Below are positions 44,063-53,261 of a DNA stretch of 64,000 bases, in pieces. Within the stretch, counting starts at the first letter, position 1; each line of letters begins with the position of its first letter. The notes beneath the pieces are model-generated. The model did no database searches, had not been told where the DNA came from, and was given only the letters and a program-made list of their open reading frames with translations. The DNA comes from Bacillota bacterium (GTDB lineage Bacteria > Bacillota > UBA4882 > UBA8346). The position numbers and the translations under genes were made by a program. The DNA lies in the NCBI GenBank assembly GCA_023401925.1, contig JAEXDA010000043.1, positions 1-64,000 on the forward strand, in the 5' to 3' direction.

Positions 44063-44917
44063 ATGCAACCAACCCAATACTTTGTGGTCAAAGTATTCAA
44101 TAATAATGTGATTCTTGCTAAGTCCGAAAACACTGAAAAAATCCTCATCCGTAAGGGACTTGGATTTGGTAAAAAAGAAGGGGACTTGGTTGGAACGGAT
44201 AGCCCTTTTGAAAAAGTATTTACTATCGCAAGCTCCGAGACAAGTTCAAGGTTTAACCAGTTAATTACCCAGATAAATGCCCCTTTGGTGGGAATTTGCG
44301 AGGAAATTATCGCCATGATCAGCACTGAGACTGGACAGCCTGTAGGAGACGAAATTCATGTCCGGTTTATAGATCATGTCGCTTTTGCAGTATATCGACT
44401 CAAAAACAACGATAAAATTGAAAATCCTTTCATGATTGAGATTGAGACCCTTTATCCACGGGAAGTGGAGCTTGCCAGGAGAGCCGTTACCATTCTTGAA
44501 AAAAGTATCGGTATTAACTTTCCAGAGAGCGAAGTCGGATTTATAGCCCTCCATGTGCATTCCTTGAAAAATCAGGGGAAGCTTTCCAATACCATTAAAT
44601 ACACATATCTTTGTAATTCGATAATGGAAATTATCGAGGATGAGCTTGATTTGGAAATTGACCGAAAATCCATCGATTACGCCCGTTTCATCACTCATCT
44701 ACGTTTTGCGATTGAGCGAATTACCCAGAACATTCCCATCAAAAATGATTTGTTGTCTTCCATCAAAAAGATGTATAAGATCTCTTTTAGATTGGCCAAA
44801 AAGGTCGCCGCTTTGATCGCGGAAGAGACCAATCTAAAGGTTACCGAAGCGGAGATCGGTTATATTGCCATGCATATTGAAAGGCTGAAAAATATTTCAA
44901 CTTATAACGGTAAATAA
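44063..44917 (+). CDS. BglG/LicT-family transcriptional antiterminator
   Basis: An RNA-binding antiterminator controlled by PTS phosphorylation, 284 aa. The N-terminal CAT domain reads VVKVFNNNVILAK with KKEGD. Two PTS regulation domains follow: PRD1 about 70-170 (HVRFIDHVAFAVYRL, FIALHVHSL) and PRD2 about 175-284 (ARFITHLRFAIER, GYIAMHIERL), with the phosphorylatable histidines present. GGAGG before the ATG at 44063 sets the start. It precedes a glucose-family PTS permease, its probable target. Confidence 0.92.
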   Translation: MQPTQYFVVKVFNNNVILAKSENTEKILIRKGLGFGKKEGDLVGTDSPFEKVFTIASSETSSRFNQLITQINAPLVGICEEIIAMISTETGQPVGDEIHVRFIDHVAFAVYRLKNNDKIENPFMIEIETLYPREVELARRAVTILEKSIGINFPESEVGFIALHVHSLKNQGKLSNTIKYTYLCNSIMEIIEDELDLEIDRKSIDYARFITHLRFAIERITQNIPIKNDLLSSIKKMYKISFRLAKKVAALIAEETNLKVTEAEIGYIAMHIERLKNISTYNGK

Positions 44918-44972
44918 AAATAACCCCATCGGTTCCTTTTTGGAATTTCTCAAATATTTTGAGGTGAGGATA

Positions 44973-46391
44973 TTGTCTTATCGGCGCGGCATTCTTCTGA
45001 AGTTACAAAAATTGTCGAAAGGTTTGATGGCTCCAACGGCAGTATTGCCGGCTGCAGCCCTTTTGAAACGTTTGGGCGCTCCCGATATTTTGAATCTGCC
45101 ATGGATGTATGCTGCCGGCGATACCATATTTCGGGATAATAATTTATCACTTTTATTTGCTATCGGTATTGCCATCGGTATGGCCGAGGAAAATAACGGT
45201 ATAGCGGGACTGGCCGCCTTGGTGGGTCATTTGGTATTAACCAGTGTGGCCGCAACCTTTGACCCCAATATCAGTGTCGGTATTCTGTCCGGGCTTATTG
45301 TGGGATTGCTGGCAGGATTTCTTTATAACCAATATCATTCCATCAAACTCCCGCTTTATCTTGGTTTTTTTGGCGGCAGACGGTTTGTTCCGATTCTGAC
45401 TTCTTTGATTTCCGTTGCGCTTGGGTTATTGACAGGCTGGCTTTGGCCGCTTTTTCAACGAATCGTGAATCTAATCGGCAACGGAATCGCGGGCTCGGGG
45501 TCTGTCGGCGGCTTTTTATTCGGATTTTGCAACCGGATGTTGATTCCTTTCGGTCTGCATCATGTGATTAACACCGTTGTTTGGTTTCAATTCGGTCAAT
45601 ACAAAACTCCGGCCGGGAAATTGATTCATGGGGATTTGACCCGTTTTTTTGCGGGAGATCCCAGTGCCGGCACATTTATGACCGGGTTTTTTCCAATTAT
45701 GTTGTTTGCTTTACCTGCCGCTTGCTTGGCCATGATCGCAGCAGCCCGGAAAAAGCACCGCAAAGCAATCACCGGAATGCTGTTAAGCGTGGCTTTTACC
45801 TCGTTCTTAACCGGGATAACCGAACCGATTGAATTTCTATTTATGTTTCTTTCGCCGTTGCTTTATGTTATTCATGCAATTTTAACCGGAGTATCCTTAG
45901 CGGTTGTTTCCATGTTGGGAATTCGTACCGGCTTTGGATTTTCCGCCGGAATGATTGATTATATATTAAATTTTGGAATATCGAGCAAACCGATACTGTT
46001 GATATTGTTTGGACTTGGTTACGGGATTGTCTATTATTTTATTTTTTTCTATGCCATCAAAAAATGGGATATCCCGACTCCGGGGCGTCTTGATGAAGAG
46101 GAATCCAGGAGTTTGTCGGGATTAAATGCCGAGGAGTTAAAAGAGCGATGCGGGGCAATTTTAAAGGCAATGGGCGGTGCCGGGAATATCGAATCCCTCG
46201 ATGCCTGTGTTACCCGGATCCGTTTAATGGCCAAAGAAGGATCTTTCGTGGATGAGAAACGGCTGAGCCAACTTGGAGCCGCCAACATACTCAAATTATC
46301 CGCTAACCATTATCAAATTGTGGTCGGGACCATGGCTGACCCCATTGTATCTCATATTAAAAGCATGATGAAGATGAGAGGGAAATCTTAA
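44973..46391 (+). CDS. PTS glucose/N-acetylglucosamine-family EIICB
   Basis: A sugar permease and phosphotransferase of about 472 aa. The EIIC membrane domain (about 1-370) begins LQKLSKGLMAPTAVLPAAALL and has GFLFGFCNRMLIPFGLHH and TGITEPIEF, the family sugar-site motifs. The EIIB domain (about 395-470) carries the phospho-Cys in SLDACVTRIRL. GAGGTGAGG before the TTG at 44973 decides the start. The motifs fit the NagE/PtsG subfamily; GlcNAc or glucose cannot be separated here. EIIA is encoded next. Confidence 0.92.
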   Translation: MSYRRGILLKLQKLSKGLMAPTAVLPAAALLKRLGAPDILNLPWMYAAGDTIFRDNNLSLLFAIGIAIGMAEENNGIAGLAALVGHLVLTSVAATFDPNISVGILSGLIVGLLAGFLYNQYHSIKLPLYLGFFGGRRFVPILTSLISVALGLLTGWLWPLFQRIVNLIGNGIAGSGSVGGFLFGFCNRMLIPFGLHHVINTVVWFQFGQYKTPAGKLIHGDLTRFFAGDPSAGTFMTGFFPIMLFALPAACLAMIAAARKKHRKAITGMLLSVAFTSFLTGITEPIEFLFMFLSPLLYVIHAILTGVSLAVVSMLGIRTGFGFSAGMIDYILNFGISSKPILLILFGLGYGIVYYFIFFYAIKKWDIPTPGRLDEEESRSLSGLNAEELKERCGAILKAMGGAGNIESLDACVTRIRLMAKEGSFVDEKRLSQLGAANILKLSANHYQIVVGTMADPIVSHIKSMMKMRGKS

Positions 46392-46463
46392 AAAAATCTC
46401 AGGAAAATAAAGATTGTTTTTTTCGGTTATTTGTTTTTCCACCATGAATTCTAGGAGGCTTTC

Positions 46464-46943
46464 ATGTTTCGTTTATTTTCACGAAAGAAAATGGTTGATT
46501 TTGCTTCGCCGGTTCTTGGGAGTGCTATACCCTTGGCTGTAGTGCCGGACCAAGTATTCGCCACCAAAATGGTAGGAGACGGCATGGCCTTTGAACCGGC
46601 GGAAGGAATTATTTATTGTCCGGTCAACGGGACTATCAATAGTGTTTTTCCCACCAAACACGCTATTGGAATTACTACCCCCGAAGGCCTTAAAGTCATT
46701 ATCCACATCGGGATTGATACAGTGAATTTAAAAGGGGAGGGTTTTGAAAGCCTGGTCCACAGGAATCAAACTGTAAAAAAAGGCGCCAAACTATTGGTTT
46801 TCGACATCGAGTTGTTGAGAGCCAATGCCAAATCCGTTATTATTCCGATGATCATCACCAATACCGGCCGGATCGATTCAATAGTTTTTCATTATGGCGA
46901 GGCCGATTTAAACAAAACCGTCATGACAGTAAAATTAAATTGA
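46464..46943 (+). CDS. PTS EIIA, glucose type (Crr-like)
   Basis: A soluble phosphotransferase of 159 aa. It has the Crr fold with SPVLGSAIPLAVVPDQVFA, FEPAEGIIYCPVNG, the non-phosphorylated His in FPTKHAIG and the active His in IIHIGIDTVNLKG. AGGAGG precedes the ATG. It follows the EIICB gene by 72 nt and supplies the missing EIIA domain for that transporter. Confidence 0.94.
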   Translation: MFRLFSRKKMVDFASPVLGSAIPLAVVPDQVFATKMVGDGMAFEPAEGIIYCPVNGTINSVFPTKHAIGITTPEGLKVIIHIGIDTVNLKGEGFESLVHRNQTVKKGAKLLVFDIELLRANAKSVIIPMIITNTGRIDSIVFHYGEADLNKTVMTVKLN

Positions 46944-46980
46944 AAAATCAGAAAATTGAAAAACTTTCCCCGTTCTTTGT

Positions 46981-48204
46981 TTAACTCTGAATTTCTTTTG
47001 GGATAATCTTTTTTGGATCCACCAGAAAAAGAAACAACACTCCCGCCAGGATACAGATTCCGGCAGTGGTAAAAAAGATCGGCGGTTTGGAGATTTTTTC
47101 GGCTAAACCAAATAAGGGAGGACCGATCGCCACTCCGAAAAATCTTACGGTGCCATATAAACAGGTAACCAGCCCCCGTTCGGTTTTGGGAGCCGAAGAA
47201 GTGATTAAAGTGTTTAAAGACGGCAACACTGCACCGGTTCCAAGTCCCAGGATGGATGCGGCGACTGTTAACCCCCATAGGCTTTTAAAAGGGCAAAATA
47301 ATATCAGACCGGTGGCAAGCATAAAAAGACCAATCACCGCCGACCATTTTAAAATGCGAGACATCTGTTTCTGCATCACGGTCCCAAGGATATAGGCGGT
47401 TAAGGCCATAATCAGTACCGGAATACCAAGGATTAATCCTCGGGGAAAGGTATCGATCTGAAATTGTTTTTCCAGCACATCCGAGAAAAAACTCAATAAG
47501 CCAAAAAGTGCAAATAAGGCTAGAAGTCCACTTAGAAAAGCTGTTGCCAAGGCAAGACCTTTGGATTTGAAAATAGTGGTCAAATCTCCAAAATACTTGG
47601 GAATGGGTTGAACTTGCTGTTTTAATTTTTCTACATCCTCACTCACTACCCATAAAACTAAAAAACCAATCGGAATCGCCAAAACCCCGTATACGAAAAA
47701 AGGCATATACCAAGAAATTAATGCTATGGCGGCTCCTGCCAAAGGGCTGATCACTTTTCCCAAGCCGTTGAATGCTTCCAATAACCCCAATATTTTTGAA
47801 CGTTCGTTGGATTGAATCAAATCCCCGGCTAATGCCATCCCCAGCTGATAGGTTCCGCCCGCTCCAATCCCTTGAACAATCCTTGCTCCAATAATCCACG
47901 GGAAAGCCTTATCTTTAAAAAGGATTGCAAAGAGTCCGGCGAGTAATCCCCCGATCCCGTATATCAATAATGCCGGAAACATTATTTTTTTTCGTCCTAT
48001 CCGATCGGACAGCATGCCGGCAAAGGGGATGACGATCCCTGCCGGAATGGAAAATACCGTAATTAAAAATCCGACTTGAATCAGACCCACGTGAAGCTCT
48101 TCTTGAATTTTCGGAAGTACCGGAATCAACATGGAGTTTCCCAAAACCATAATAAAGGGAACCAGACATAGGATGGCAATCGTTGGGTAAAGGTTTTTAT
48201 TCAT
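46981..48204 (-). CDS. MFS transporter (DHA1 drug:H+ antiporter type)
   Basis: A 407-aa, 12-TM major facilitator. Motif A is present between TM2 and TM3 as GMLSDRIGRKK; motif C-like AFNGLGKVISPLAGA in TM5 marks an antiporter. AGGAG before the ATG at 48204 sets the start; a longer frame begins upstream without support. Substrate unknown; multidrug efflux is the usual assignment. Converges on the PTS operon 37 nt away. Confidence 0.9.
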   Translation of the reverse strand: MNKNLYPTIAILCLVPFIMVLGNSMLIPVLPKIQEELHVGLIQVGFLITVFSIPAGIVIPFAGMLSDRIGRKKIMFPALLIYGIGGLLAGLFAILFKDKAFPWIIGARIVQGIGAGGTYQLGMALAGDLIQSNERSKILGLLEAFNGLGKVISPLAGAAIALISWYMPFFVYGVLAIPIGFLVLWVVSEDVEKLKQQVQPIPKYFGDLTTIFKSKGLALATAFLSGLLALFALFGLLSFFSDVLEKQFQIDTFPRGLILGIPVLIMALTAYILGTVMQKQMSRILKWSAVIGLFMLATGLILFCPFKSLWGLTVAASILGLGTGAVLPSLNTLITSSAPKTERGLVTCLYGTVRFFGVAIGPPLFGLAEKISKPPIFFTTAGICILAGVLFLFLVDPKKIIPKEIQS

Positions 48205-48415
48205 CAATGATGCTCCTGTTTTTGAATAACAGGATTTATGGTTTCCGGATTTCCGGATGCTTATCCCTCGATAATTAATCCATAGCAACAAATATCATTT
48301 TTTGGGTTATTTTCGGCTTAGTAACCGGACTTTACGGCAAATTTGGTCAGGAATGTTTCGTACTTCAGTGCTACAATATAAATACACCCGGGTAATAAAA
48401 TTATAGGAGGATCAG

Positions 48416-48898
48416 ATGCAAAATAAATTGGAGGTGCTACCGATTGGATATGTACACAGCGAAAATGGTTTTTGTCTTCAAGTCAAACAGCAATTTGTAC
48501 CAGGGTTGAAGGAATTGGATTCATTTGGCCATTTACATGTCTTATATTGGTTACATCTTTTGGATGCTCCGGAAAACCGTGAGATGAATCAAATGGATCA
48601 ACCGTATAAAAATTCCCCGGAACGGATGGGAACCTTTGCAACCCGCTCTCCAATCAGACCCAATCCCATAGCACTTTCTGTGGCGCCGATTTTGGGCATT
48701 GACCATGAAAGAGGACGGATCCACATTGCCTATATCGATGCCGCGGATGGTAGTCCGATTCTTGATTTAAAGCCTTATCACCCTTCCACGGATCGGATTC
48801 GCGAGTCTGTTGTTCCAAAATGGTGTTCCCACTGGCCCCAATGGTATGAAGATTCGGCAACTTTTGATTGGGAGGCGGAATTTGTCAACACCCGTTAG
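48416..48898 (+). CDS. trmO: tRNA (N6-threonylcarbamoyladenosine37-N6)-methyltransferase TrmO
   Basis: SAM-dependent methylation of t6A37 in tRNAs, 160 aa. It has the TsaA/YaeB-like beta-barrel with IGYVHSE at the N-terminus, GTFATRSPIRPNPIALS (about 71-87) and DGSPILDLKPYHP near 115. It lacks the C-terminal extension of longer members. AGGAGG precedes the ATG. Monocistronic. Confidence 0.92.
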   Translation: MQNKLEVLPIGYVHSENGFCLQVKQQFVPGLKELDSFGHLHVLYWLHLLDAPENREMNQMDQPYKNSPERMGTFATRSPIRPNPIALSVAPILGIDHERGRIHIAYIDAADGSPILDLKPYHPSTDRIRESVVPKWCSHWPQWYEDSATFDWEAEFVNTR

Positions 48899-48983
48899 GA
48901 GTGATATCAACTCCCGAGCGGCTGTATGGTTATGGAAGGGGCTGCGCCTAAAGATTGCGGAGGTCAGCCCCTAAAAAAATAGG

Positions 48984-49856
48984 ATGGATAATGCAATGTC
49001 AAACCAGGATGTTATCATCAGATCCATACAATTTATTGAAGGGAATTTAAAAAATGACCTTTCGGTAGTGGATGTATCTAAAAACGCGGGTTATTCCCTT
49101 TATCATTTTATCCGGTTGTTTCATGGGATTACCGGCCACTCTCCCAAAGATTATATTTTACGTCGCAGACTTACTGAAGCTGCTTATGAAATCTTGGATT
49201 CCCAGAGGAAGATTAGCGATATTTCCTTCGAGTATCAGTTCAATGACAGCGAGACTTTTAACCGGGCCTTTAAACGGGCATTCGGTTTGAGTCCCACTGA
49301 ATTGCGCCGCTGTCATGGTAAAAAACAGTTGCCCTTTTTGAGCACGATCACAGAAGAGAATGTCGGCCATTTCAACAAAATTAAGACCGTTGAACCGGAG
49401 CTGGTCGAACGGGGACCTATCTTTTTGGTTGGCTCTGTCGCATTTGAACGGCGTACACCGGCGATGATTACTGAATTATGGGCTCATTTTCCCGCTGAGA
49501 TTGGTTCGATTCCGAACCGGAGGATTCCCGAAAGATATTATCAAATCGTTTTCTGGCCGCACCAATACGATTTGGAGGGTTATTTTTTAATGTGCGCTGT
49601 TGAAGTCGATGATTTAAACCACATTAACCCAAGCTTGGTGGGAAAATCCTTACCATCCGCCAGGTACTTGCGTTTCATTCATAGGGGATGTTCTGGTAAA
49701 GTAGGCCTAACTTATCAATATATTTATGAATCCTGGTTGCCCAAGAGCGACTATAAATTATCCCTCCCATACAATTTTGAACTTTACGATGAAAAGTTTT
49801 TGGGGCCGGATAATCCGGACTCGGAAAGCGAGATTTATATTCCGGTCGAAGTCTAG
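48984..49856 (+). CDS. AraC-family regulator with GyrI-like effector domain
   Basis: A transcription factor of 290 aa. The N-terminal AraC DNA-binding domain (about 8-108) includes VVDVSKNAGYSLYHFIRLF and FNRAFKRAFGLSPTELRR. The C-terminal half (about 125-290) is an AraC-effector/GyrI-like domain of the Rob/SoxS-BmrR type that binds small molecules. Either ATG 48984 or ATG 48996 may be used; AGGATGG suits the latter. Target unknown. A GC-rich hairpin (GGGGCTG/CAGCCCC, near 48938-48972) precedes it. Confidence 0.88.
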   Translation: MDNAMSNQDVIIRSIQFIEGNLKNDLSVVDVSKNAGYSLYHFIRLFHGITGHSPKDYILRRRLTEAAYEILDSQRKISDISFEYQFNDSETFNRAFKRAFGLSPTELRRCHGKKQLPFLSTITEENVGHFNKIKTVEPELVERGPIFLVGSVAFERRTPAMITELWAHFPAEIGSIPNRRIPERYYQIVFWPHQYDLEGYFLMCAVEVDDLNHINPSLVGKSLPSARYLRFIHRGCSGKVGLTYQYIYESWLPKSDYKLSLPYNFELYDEKFLGPDNPDSESEIYIPVEV

Positions 49857-50528
49857 TTAAATTTCCTTTTGGGCCAGCACCTTTTCCTCCAGCATTTGTT
49901 GAACTTGCTTTAAGCCCTTAAACTGTCGGAAGGCCAATTGTTTAACCTCCGCGCTTGGCTCCTTAAGATCCGGAATCAGAACGGGCTTCATCCCCGCCCG
50001 GAAGGCAGCGGTAATCCCGGACTCGGAATCTTCCAACACCATACATCTATCCGGTGAAGACCCTAACTTTAATGCTGCCGTAAGAAATATCTCCGGGTCG
50101 GGTTTGGAGTTGATGATCTCGTCCCCACAAACAACATCATCGAAGAATTTGGCCACCCCGGCTTTTTCAATGAATGGTATCGCAATTTCCCGGGGAGAAG
50201 AGGTGGCGACGGCTGTTTTGTAGTGATGGCTTTTAAGATAAGCGAGTAACTCCAGCAACCCGTCTTTGATTGGAACCGTATTGGTACGCAAATATTCGGC
50301 TCCCAGTCTAAACCGTTCTTTCTTGACTGCTTCAAAAGGAAAATCTTCTCCAAAGGATTCCCCATAGATTTCTTTGGATTTTTCCACCGTTTGCCCCAGA
50401 GTTTCCAGGAATAATGCTTCGGTAATCTGATAACCGTATTTGGCGGCTGCCGTTTTCCAACAGGCGAAAGAGAGAATTTCAGTATCAAACATCAAGCCGT
50501 CCATGTCAAAAATAAGCGCTTCGATCAT
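49857..50528 (-). CDS. HAD-superfamily phosphatase, beta-phosphoglucomutase-like
   Basis: A 223-aa HAD hydrolase of subfamily IA. Motif I is FDMDGLMFDTE (nucleophile and acid Asp), motif II ATSSP, motif III Lys in NSKPDPEIF and motif IV LEDSESGI. A four-helix cap lies at about 17-85. It resembles sugar-phosphate phosphatases and beta-phosphoglucomutase; substrate not determinable. It abuts the AraC gene tail-to-tail. Confidence 0.9.
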   Translation of the reverse strand: MIEALIFDMDGLMFDTEILSFACWKTAAAKYGYQITEALFLETLGQTVEKSKEIYGESFGEDFPFEAVKKERFRLGAEYLRTNTVPIKDGLLELLAYLKSHHYKTAVATSSPREIAIPFIEKAGVAKFFDDVVCGDEIINSKPDPEIFLTAALKLGSSPDRCMVLEDSESGITAAFRAGMKPVLIPDLKEPSAEVKQLAFRQFKGLKQVQQMLEEKVLAQKEI

Positions 50529-50811
50529 CGTTGCTACTGGTTAACCTCGTTAGAAATGAGAATGAATAACTTATGATTGAAAGCTAAATATTTCATAATC
50601 AATAGTAGTTTGATTGGTATCGCAGCTTCATTACAATATGGAATAATACCATAAATTAAGAATTTTGTCTTGGGGTTAGTGAAAGAGGTAAAAAAAATTT
50701 AAGAAATAATTATTGTGAAAAATGGTTCGGAGGAAATGAAAAGTTAATATTTAGATAAAGGGATGTTTATACTAACTTTGCGAGTATCTTTGGTAAAACG
50801 GGGAGTAAATC

Positions 50812-51261
50812 ATGAAAGATAAAGTTGCTATTGGAACGATTGTCGGGCTGTTGGCCGACGTGACGAAATTGCTCTTCAATTACCTCGCTTTCAGATTGCA
50901 TTTTACGAATGTTGTATTTTGGCAGATTGCAGCCGCCCGTTTTTTGGAGAGAAACGATTTATTCAAGCCGATGGCCTATTTTATTGGCGGGGTTACGGAT
51001 TTAACCGTAGCCTCCATCATCGGGGTTCTGTTTATTTATTTTTTGCATTTTACCGGTTGCGATTACATCTGGTTGAAAGGTGCAGGGTTTTCCCTGGTTA
51101 TCTGGGTGATGGTGCTTGGAACACTACTTGTTCAGTCCCAAGCCAAGCTCAATTTACAATCGACCGACGTTTTCGTTACGTTTTTAGCCCATTTAGTTTA
51201 CGGTTTTTCGTTGGCGTTTGCCGCGGGGAAACTGTATAAGCTTCCTATCCGACCGGTGTAA
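50812..51261 (+). CDS. Small integral membrane protein, paralog of the one at 11338
   Basis: A 149-aa protein with four TM helices (about 5-28, 55-80, 88-110, 122-142). Shares with the 156-aa protein at 11338-11808 the MKDK-type start, the IGVLF-aromatic segment and Y-I-W-L-KG before helix 3. Function unknown. GGGGAG precedes the ATG. Its last 17 nt overlap, tail to tail, a degraded PAS-domain gene. Confidence 0.7.
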   Translation: MKDKVAIGTIVGLLADVTKLLFNYLAFRLHFTNVVFWQIAAARFLERNDLFKPMAYFIGGVTDLTVASIIGVLFIYFLHFTGCDYIWLKGAGFSLVIWVMVLGTLLVQSQAKLNLQSTDVFVTFLAHLVYGFSLAFAAGKLYKLPIRPV

Positions 51262-51556
51262 GTTCGGACAATAATCTTTTTTCTCCGATGATTTCTTGAA
51301 TCGGCTGGATATTCTGGGTAACTTCCATGGTCTCCAGGAGATCTCCTTTTGGGTTCCGGACCGCAAAAAAACGAATGTAAACATAACGCGAGCCCATTTT
51401 GAGCCGGAAATCCTCATGGTCTTCACGGCCGGCCTTCGAGTCGGCTAAGATTTTCTCAACAATATCCACACTGGCTGGCGGATGGCAATTCCGCACATTT
51501 CTACCAAGAATGGTTTTGGTATGGGGAAAGATCCGATTGTAACCCTGAGTCAACAT
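51245..51556 (-). pseudogene. C-terminal fragment of a DUF438-type PAS domain
   Basis: About 100 residues matching the end of the PAS domain found in DUF438/hemerythrin-like proteins: RIFPHTKTILGR, NCHPPASVDIVEKIL, YVYIRFFAVRNPKG, TQNIQPIQEI and GEKRLL. The upstream half of the domain is missing and stop codons interrupt the frame just before it, so it is a gene remnant. It may still be translated from an internal start. Confidence 0.55.
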
Positions 51557-51611
51557 CGAAAAAGTAACCCAAGCAGGCGATGCCTACCCCGATGTTAAAA
51601 ACTTATAGCTG

Positions 51612-51713
51612 GATATAACTTTTGTTGATAAAGAGGGGACCGTTAAATATTTGACTTTAGAATGTCCGGTAGGGAATATTTTCAGCGGATGCAGGAAAAA
51701 ACAGGTAGGGATG
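51612..51713 (+). pseudogene. N-terminal PAS fragment in opposite orientation
   Basis: Reads DITFVDKEGTVKYLT then PVGNIF, which is how the DUF438 PAS domain begins. A TAG stop lies one codon before it. It lies back-to-back with the C-terminal fragment on the other strand, indicating rearrangement of one or two PAS genes. Confidence 0.4.
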
Positions 51714-51766
51714 GAATTTAATTATGAATCGGTGCATGATAATATGATGAATCGGAGAATGGACAG

Positions 51767-52756
51767 ATGTTTCAAAAAATAATAAAACACCATTTTTATC
51801 CCATTATTTTGCTGATGACATTGACAGTAACCACTCCTCTTTCAGCCGCCGGCACCAAAGAAGATCGGGAACAACAAGAAGTGAGCGCGATATTGGCGAA
51901 CTTTGACAAGTTGATTTTGAATAACCTCGGAAAGAATAAAGACATTACCAACCGCTGCGTTTTGTATTATCAAAAAATCAATTCCGGTGAATTAAGCATT
52001 GTCGTGGATTACACTTTAGGTCAAGATATCTATGAAGGAATGGGTTTTACTTCGAAATATCTTCAAACCGGATTTCCGGCCATCCTGATTAGCCCTCATT
52101 TTTTAAAGGTGTATCGCCAGGGCCATCCTTCCATTCTTTATTCAGCCCTGATGCATGAGATAGCTCACGTGAATGATTTTTTTTCAAACCCCGCGGCTTT
52201 TCAAAACGGGGAGACGAATCTGTTGGAGAAATATCTCTATGAGATGGATGCGGTTTATATTGAATCGGTATTTATCCGGGATATTTTAAGTCCCAATATG
52301 TTCACCCTTACCAAGTATGAATCATATATGATGAATAGTTTGGCAAAGGATAATTTGGCTTCGTTTTCTTTGAGTTTTAAATCCGTCGATATGGAGTTGG
52401 TTTATCGTTTGTTAGACATCACGCATAAAGAGATTCCTAAAAAAGAAAAAATCAGGCAGGTGGTTGAGGTCGGTCAAAAACTCTTAACCCAGATGAAATA
52501 TCCGGAAAAGGGATCCGACTGGGAACGGTATTGCGTTTTGGTACCCCTTCAAAGTTATTGCCTTTACGTGCCGCAGGTATTGGTGGATATTGAATCCGTC
52601 GCCACACCGGGTTTTGATTACCGGGATTTAAAAATTGAAAACTATCCGGATGTCAAAGAAAATCTTGATCGGATAAATAATGAAACCGGGAATGCGCATT
52701 TTGCCGAAATTGAAAAGTTCAGGCAAAATTTGCTGAAGATGTATGGGAAGTTGTAG
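51767..52756 (+). CDS. Secreted putative zinc metalloprotease (HEIAH)
   Basis: A 329-aa exported protein with a signal peptide (1-28, cleavage after LSAA). The mature part has an HExxH zincin motif, LMHEIAHVNDF (about residues 127-137), and downstream acidic residues in YEMDAVYIES that may give the third zinc ligand. The rest is helical with no family I recognise. There is no lipobox, so it should be periplasmic or extracellular. Transcribed alone; GGAG lies before the ATG. Confidence 0.65.
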   Translation: MFQKIIKHHFYPIILLMTLTVTTPLSAAGTKEDREQQEVSAILANFDKLILNNLGKNKDITNRCVLYYQKINSGELSIVVDYTLGQDIYEGMGFTSKYLQTGFPAILISPHFLKVYRQGHPSILYSALMHEIAHVNDFFSNPAAFQNGETNLLEKYLYEMDAVYIESVFIRDILSPNMFTLTKYESYMMNSLAKDNLASFSLSFKSVDMELVYRLLDITHKEIPKKEKIRQVVEVGQKLLTQMKYPEKGSDWERYCVLVPLQSYCLYVPQVLVDIESVATPGFDYRDLKIENYPDVKENLDRINNETGNAHFAEIEKFRQNLLKMYGKL

Positions 52757-52830
52757 ATAATCAACCATCAAACACCGAAAGGGAAGGAAAAGTGGAATGG
52801 CGGTCAGTACGGCGCGCATGAGGCATTAAA

Positions 52831-52923
52831 TTGGACATGCAAAGGGTTATCCTGGGGATTCGCAACCACCCCAACGAAACCGATATTCGTGAGGCTACAT
52901 TAAACTTTATGATTAACCCCTGA
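52831..52923 (+). CDS. Possible 30-aa ORF
   Basis: A TTG start with GAGG 7 nt upstream, coding-like codons (RVILGIRNHPNETDIREA) and an immediate weak terminator. No family recognised. Low confidence. Confidence 0.25.
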   Translation: MDMQRVILGIRNHPNETDIREATLNFMINP

Positions 52924-52946
52924 CTCATCATCAAGGGTTTTGTTTT
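52915..52946 (+). terminator. Weak intrinsic terminator
   Basis: AACCC and GGGTT arms, with inner TGA/TCA pairing and one mismatch, followed by TTGTTTT. Could end the metalloprotease or the micro-ORF transcript. Confidence 0.45.
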
Positions 52947-53261
52947 ATCAGTAGTTTTCCTTCTCATTTTGTGCCGGTCCAAGGTTTCCTCTTAACATTT
53001 TTTATTATATTATAGAAAACAACTTAACCATCCCTTAACTTTCATTTCTAAATTCTAAAGTATATTGAATCGAAGGACGATAGATAAAGTGCTGGTACAA
53101 GAATTATCTAGCAAAAAATAATAAGAATTTTTAGATTTAGCCCCAAATTTAGAGAAGAAAATTATATGGGAAATTTTATCCGGACAACCGGAATTGCTAG
53201 TGTTTGCTTCCAATTAAGAATACATATACAACGATAAGACAACCAATGAGGAGTGAACAAA

